Part shown: positions 60,458-64,000 of the stretch, piece after piece
Numbering within the stretch: position 1 is the stretch's first letter
How the letters are laid out: every line of letters begins with the position of its first letter
NCBI GenBank assembly: GCA_963837265.1
Contig: CAWIMQ010000006.1
Span: forward strand, 124,001-188,000
Source: DATBLE01 sp963837265
GTDB lineage: Bacteria > Actinomycetota > Thermoleophilia > Gaiellales > Gaiellaceae
Direction: 5' to 3'
DNA length: 64,000 nucleotides
Notes under the pieces: generated by a model
Seen by the model: the letters and a program-made list of their open reading frames with translations, nothing else
The model's database searches: none
What the model was told of the DNA's origin: nothing
Translations under genes and position numbers: made by a program

Positions 60458-62116
60458 GTGACAGCGGGCGTCCTTCGTGTCATCGCGCTCGGCGGGCTCG
60501 GCGAGGTGGGCAAGAACATGACCGTCGTCGAGCACGACCAGGGCATCCTCGTCGTGGACGCGGGCCTCGCCTTTCCCCGCGACGAGCATCTCGGCGTCGA
60601 CCTCCTCCTGCCCGACTTCTCGTACCTCCGGGAGCACGCGCAGGCCGTCCGGGCGGTCGTCCTCACCCACGCCCACGAGGATCACGTCGGCGCCCTCCCG
60701 TACCTCCTGCGCGAAGTGCCGGTGCCCGAGGTCTGGGCGACGCGGCTCACGCTCGGGCTCGTGAAGTCGAAGCTCGACGAGCACGGCCTGCTGAACGCGG
60801 CGGAGCTTCGCGAGATCGAGCCGGAGCGCGGCCCGGCCGAGCTGGGGCCGTTCCGGCTCGAGTTCGTCCGGATGGCGCATTCCGTGCCGGACAACGTCGC
60901 AGTGCTGATCGAGACCGACGCGGGACGGGTCCTGCACACGAGCGACTGGAAGCTCGACCACACGCCGGTGGACGGCTTTCGCACCGACGTCGGCCGCCTC
61001 GCGGAGATCGGCAACCGCGGGGTCGACCTGCTCCTCTCCGACTCGACGAACGCGGAGCGCCCGGGGCTCACGGGCTCCGAGCGCCTCGTCGGCGAGGCGT
61101 TCCGCCAGATCATCCCGCAGCGTCAGGGCCGGATCCTCGTCGCCTCGTTCGCGTCGAACGTCCACCGCATGCAGCAGGCGATCGACGTCGCCGTCCAGAC
61201 CGGTCGCAGGGTCGCCGTCGTCGGTCGCTCGATGCGCAAGAACCTGAACATCGCCGGGAACCTCGGCTACCTGACCGTGCCCGAGGGGACGCTCATCCGG
61301 CCGCAGGACCTCGACGGGCACGCTCCGCACGAGGTGTTGATCCTCTGCACCGGCAGCCAGGGCGAGCCGCTGTCGGCGTTGACGAGGATCGCCTACCGGG
61401 ACCATCCGGCCGTCTCCGTCGAGCGCGGCGACACCGTGATCATCTCCGCGCGTCCCGTGCCAGGGAACGAGCTGCGGGTCCACGACACGATCAACCAGCT
61501 CTCGAAGGCGGGCGCCGAGGTGCTGCACGAGGAGAACGCGGCCGTGCACGTCTCCGGGCACGCCAACCAGGAGGAGCTGCGCACGCTGTACGGGCTCGTG
61601 CGGCCCAGAGCGGTGATGCCGATCCACGGCGAGTACCGGATGCAGGCCGCCAACGCGCGGCTGGCCCGGGACGCCGGGGTCCCCGCCTCTGCGATCGTGC
61701 TCGCCGAGAACGGCTCCGTCGTCGAACTGGGGCCGGACGGCCCTGCGATCGTCGACCGCGTCGAGGCTGGTATCACGTTCGTGGACGGGCTCGGGGTCGG
61801 CGACATCGGCGACGTCGCGCTCCGCGACCGCCGCCACATGGCCGAGGACGGCGTGCTGATCATCGTCGCGACGCTGGCCAGCTCGAACGGCACGCGGTCG
61901 GCCGCCGCCGAGCTCGTCGCACGCGGCTTCGCGGAGACCGGGCCCCTGTTCGACGAGATGCGCGCCGAAGCGGAAGACGTGCTGCGCGAGTGCCTCGCCG
62001 ACGACGTGATCGAAATCAAGCTCCTCCAGGAGCACCTCCACGACGGGATCGGCCAGCTCGTCTACGACCGGACACGGCGGCGGCCGATGATCCTCCCCGT
62101 CGTCGTCGAGGTCTGA
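60458..62116 (+). CDS. rnj: Ribonuclease J
   Basis: 552 residues, metallo-beta-lactamase/beta-CASP family. The zinc motif is HAHEDH (His71, His73, Asp75, His76); further elements are MAHSVPDNVAVLIET, LLLSDSTNAERPG, VASFASNVHRMQQAIDVA, LCTGSQGEPLSALTRIA, VSGHANQEELRTLYGLVRP and MPIHGEYRMQ. A C-terminal dimerisation domain follows residue 450. It combines 5'-to-3' exonuclease and endonuclease activity in mRNA and rRNA processing. Position after dapA is the usual actinobacterial order once the HD-GYP remnant is disregarded. GTG 60458 fits the N-terminal homology. Confidence 0.96.
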   Translation: MTAGVLRVIALGGLGEVGKNMTVVEHDQGILVVDAGLAFPRDEHLGVDLLLPDFSYLREHAQAVRAVVLTHAHEDHVGALPYLLREVPVPEVWATRLTLGLVKSKLDEHGLLNAAELREIEPERGPAELGPFRLEFVRMAHSVPDNVAVLIETDAGRVLHTSDWKLDHTPVDGFRTDVGRLAEIGNRGVDLLLSDSTNAERPGLTGSERLVGEAFRQIIPQRQGRILVASFASNVHRMQQAIDVAVQTGRRVAVVGRSMRKNLNIAGNLGYLTVPEGTLIRPQDLDGHAPHEVLILCTGSQGEPLSALTRIAYRDHPAVSVERGDTVIISARPVPGNELRVHDTINQLSKAGAEVLHEENAAVHVSGHANQEELRTLYGLVRPRAVMPIHGEYRMQAANARLARDAGVPASAIVLAENGSVVELGPDGPAIVDRVEAGITFVDGLGVGDIGDVALRDRRHMAEDGVLIIVATLASSNGTRSAAAELVARGFAETGPLFDEMRAEAEDVLRECLADDVIEIKLLQEHLHDGIGQLVYDRTRRRPMILPVVVEV

Positions 62117-62119
62117 GCA

Positions 62120-62668
62120 GTGAGCGCCGTGCTCGACGGGTGGCCGGGGGTCCTGGCCGGGAACGCGGCAGACGAGGCAACCGGGCGCCGGCTGATCGCG
62201 CAGCTCGCGGCGTGCGAGGCGGCGGCGCTCGCGTTCTGCCGCCTGCTGGAGCGCTGGGCCCGCGGCGAGGCTGATCCGTGCACGCCCGGGAGGCGAGAGG
62301 CGGCGCTGCGGCGCGCGGCGGAGCGGGCCGAGACGGCGCTCGCCGGGCTGGACCGGCCCCTGGGCCGGTACCTCCTGGAGCTCGAGGCCGACCGGGCCGA
62401 AGGCCGCTCCTGGTACGGCGAGCCGGGGGCAGGGGAGCTGTGCGACTGGCAGGACGTGCTCGACCGCGCCGGCGTGAGCGCATCCCCGGTGAGGGTCGCC
62501 CAGACCTACCTGGAGCTGGCGGTGCTGGTCCGGGCGCTCGAGGGGCTCCGCTCTTCCGCCGATCTCGGCTCGGAGCCGGACCGCTCGTCCCTGTGGGCCG
62601 GTCTCTTCGATCTGCGGGAGAACCTGCTCGGCCGGACGCTCGAGGATTTGCGCGCTCTGGCCGCCTGA
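62120..62668 (+). CDS. Uncharacterised alpha-helical protein
   Basis: 182 residues starting with GTG 62120, three bases after the rnj stop, so co-transcribed with it. The sequence is Ala/Leu/Arg/Glu-rich and predicted helical throughout (RRLIAQLAACEAAALAFCRL, ELAVLVRALEGLRSSADLG), with no signal peptide, membrane segment or known catalytic motif. A WYGEPGAGELCDWQDVLD stretch in the middle is the most distinctive part. I do not recognise a family. Strong third-position G/C and tight spacing support a real gene. A 258-base gap follows it. Confidence 0.65.
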   Translation: MSAVLDGWPGVLAGNAADEATGRRLIAQLAACEAAALAFCRLLERWARGEADPCTPGRREAALRRAAERAETALAGLDRPLGRYLLELEADRAEGRSWYGEPGAGELCDWQDVLDRAGVSASPVRVAQTYLELAVLVRALEGLRSSADLGSEPDRSSLWAGLFDLRENLLGRTLEDLRALAA

Positions 62669-62843
62669 GGAAGGATCGAGACCGCCCACGGAGCTCCCTC
62701 GGGGCGCTCTCGGTGCGCGCCGGCTCGAGCGGGCGCGTGTGGGCTCGAGCCGGCGCCGCCGCGGTGCGAGAAGCGGCTCCGAGTCGGCACACACGGGACA
62801 CGAGTTTCCGGGTATCGTCGCCGGCGAGGGCGGCGGGACGGCT

Positions 62844-62860
62844 CCCCACCCAGGGTGGGG
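62844..62860 (+). terminator. Hairpin in the gap before the ribokinase gene
   Basis: Arms CCCCACC (62844-62850) and GGTGGGG (62854-62860) with a CAG loop, in the otherwise featureless 62669-62926 gap. It may end the rnj transcript. There is no T-run. Confidence 0.35.
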
Positions 62861-62914
62861 GACCGCTGGTGAGCGATTCGGTGGACTCTCCGCGGCGGCG
62901 TGCGTCGGGGCTCG

Positions 62915-62920
62915 TAGGAT
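62915..62920 (+). promoter_or_regulatory. TANNNT box six bases before the ribokinase start (leaderless-type)
   Basis: TAGGAT (62915-62920) ends six bases before GTG 62927. No Shine-Dalgarno is seen between box and start. Confidence 0.45.
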
Positions 62921-62926
62921 GCGCCG

Positions 62927-63769
62927 GTGGCCCGCGCCGCCGTGCCCGCGATCGCAGTGGTCGGCTCGATCAACCTCGACCTCGTCGCCACCTGCAGCCG
63001 CCTGCCCCGGCCCGGCGAGACGTTGACGGACGCGACCCTGGAACGCGTCCCGGGCGGCAAGGGCGGGAATCAGGCGCTCGCGGCGGCACGGCTCGGCGCC
63101 CGCGTGTCGCTCGTGGGCGCGGTCGGAGACGACCCCTTCGCGGACGAGGCGCTGGCCCTCCTCGAGCAGGGAGGCGTCGACCTGGCCGGCGTCAGGCGGG
63201 TTCCCGGGCCGACCGGCGTCGCGCTGATCGTCGTCGCAGAGGACGGCGAGAATCAGATCGTCGTCGCGCCGGGCGCCAACGCCGCGGCCGAGGCGGGAGA
63301 CGGTCTCGGGGCTCTCGACGCAGTCCTCTGCCAGCTGGAGATCCCGATCGCGACGGTCGCCGACGCGGCACGCCAGGCTCGGTTTCTCTGCCTGAACGCA
63401 GCTCCTGCGCGCGTGCTCCCACCGGAGCTCCTCGCCCGGGTCGACCTGCTCGTCGTCAACCGTTACGAGCTCGATGCCGCGGGCGGGCACGAAGGGCTCG
63501 TCGCGCTCACGCTCGGCAGCGAGGGCGCCGTCCTGTTGGACCACGGCCGGGAGATCGCGCGTGCCGCGCCGCCGGTGGTGGATGCCCTCGACGGGACCGC
63601 GGCGGGCGACGCGTTCACCGCCTGCCTGCTCGTCTCGCTCCTCGAGGGGCGTCCCCGGAAGGAGGCTCTCGCCCGCGCCTGCGCGGCCGGCGCGCTCGCC
63701 GCGTCGCGACACGGAGCACAGCCGTCGCTGCCCACCGCCGACGAGGTAGACGGGATACTGCGGAGATGA
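62927..63769 (+). CDS. rbsK: Ribokinase (PfkB family sugar kinase)
   Basis: 280 residues. The N-terminal PfkB block is VVGSINLDLVATCSRLPRPG, the sugar-binding GGKGGNQALAAARLG follows, and the C-terminal ATP/catalytic block is DGTAAGDAFTACLLVSLLEG with catalytic Asp228. The usual anion hole is GAGD; here Ala replaces the first Gly. It phosphorylates ribose at O5. The stop overlaps the ATG of a nucleoside hydrolase, which releases ribose, so the pair forms a nucleoside salvage step. Length is slightly under the usual 300-310, lost mainly between residues 190 and 215. Confidence 0.88.
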   Translation: MARAAVPAIAVVGSINLDLVATCSRLPRPGETLTDATLERVPGGKGGNQALAAARLGARVSLVGAVGDDPFADEALALLEQGGVDLAGVRRVPGPTGVALIVVAEDGENQIVVAPGANAAAEAGDGLGALDAVLCQLEIPIATVADAARQARFLCLNAAPARVLPPELLARVDLLVVNRYELDAAGGHEGLVALTLGSEGAVLLDHGREIARAAPPVVDALDGTAAGDAFTACLLVSLLEGRPRKEALARACAAGALAASRHGAQPSLPTADEVDGILRR

Positions 63770-64000
63770 AGATCATCCACGACTGCGACCCCGGCCACGA
63801 CGACGCGATCGCGCTCCTGCTCGCGCTCGCGAGCCCCGAGATCGAGCTCGCCGGCGTCACGACCGTGCACGGCAACCAGACCCTCGCGAAGACGACCGCC
63901 AACGCCCTGAAGGTGCTCGAGCACGCCGGCAGGGAAGGCGTTCCCGTCGCCGCCGGCGCCGACCGTCCCATCCGCCGCCCGGCGTTCGTCGCGGCGTACG
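63766..64000 (+). CDS. Inosine-uridine type nucleoside hydrolase, N-terminal part (3' end outside window)
   Basis: 78 codons are visible from ATG 63766, which overlaps the ribokinase stop (ATGA). The N-terminus KIIHDCDPGHDDAIALLLAL is the calcium-binding DxDxxxDD signature of the family, with Cys for the usual Thr at the second place. ELAGVTTVHGNQTLAKTTAN is the second conserved block. The enzyme cleaves the N-glycosidic bond of ribonucleosides to base and ribose; the coupled ribokinase would use the ribose. GGAG precedes the ATG. Confidence 0.9.
   Translation, partial: MKIIHDCDPGHDDAIALLLALASPEIELAGVTTVHGNQTLAKTTANALKVLEHAGREGVPVAAGADRPIRRPAFVAAY

Noticed and set aside
59924..63712. A 1262-codon open frame on the minus strand opposite rnj and ribokinase
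   Set aside because: It is antisense to two clear genes, has biased composition (Arg/Asp/Val-rich) and no domain. It is a typical shadow of G/C-biased third positions.

Overview
The window is GC-rich, densely packed bacterial chromosome. Start codons are often GTG, ATGA/GTGA overlaps are common, and third codon positions are strongly G/C. The gene orders rimP-nusA-ylxR-infB, ylxP-rbfA-nrnA-truB-ribF-rpsO-pnp and M16 peptidase-dapB-dapA-rnj point to Actinomycetota. The class Thermoleophilia (Gaiellales/Solirubrobacterales type) is my best guess. That is an inference from gene style and order, not from a marker search.

Region 1 (1-29.4 kb) is an accessory locus that mixes envelope-polysaccharide genes with nonribosomal peptide synthetases (NRPS). 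It begins with the end of a stand-alone adenylation enzyme and a discrete carrier protein. An exopolysaccharide operon follows: Wzz/BY-kinase, polyprenyl-phosphate sugar transferase, GT4, Wzy/WaaL-like membrane protein and GT2. Next comes a rearranged patch with two secreted heparin-lyase-like paralogs that share a nearly identical 0.8 kb block, a broken third copy, a sulfotransferase and a methyltransferase. Two NRPS gene pairs follow (C-A-T plus remnant C-A-T-TE, and C-A-T plus C-A-T-TE). Between the pairs lie a second sulfotransferase and a secreted PHB-depolymerase-like hydrolase. Both thioesterase domains have cysteine in place of the usual serine nucleophile. The likely output is a surface or secreted glycan, possibly sulfated, with a short peptide made alongside or attached to it. 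The product is unknown.

Region 2 (29.5-54 kb) is the conserved transcription/translation operon, interrupted twice. After rimP-nusA-ylxR-infB sits a roughly 12 kb maltodextrin island: LacI regulator, divergent promoter with operator-like repeats, binding protein, two permeases, cytoplasmic GH13, ATPase, secreted amylase and 4-alpha-glucanotransferase. The remnant of a REP-type (RAYT) transposase lies at its left edge. The operon resumes with ylxP-rbfA-nrnA-truB-ribF. An inverted gamma-glutamyltransferase gene then separates ribF from rpsO-pnp. The rpsO-pnp gap has a long stem-loop and a competing hairpin that covers the pnp ribosome-binding site.

Region 3 (54-64 kb) holds an MFS exporter, an M16 peptidase, dapB, dapA, a decayed HD-GYP membrane-protein gene, ribonuclease J, a small unknown protein, ribokinase and the start of a nucleoside hydrolase. 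Four genes here have a TANNNT box exactly six bases before the start codon, which suggests leaderless transcripts. I saw no rRNA, tRNA, CRISPR array, intact insertion sequence or replication origin.
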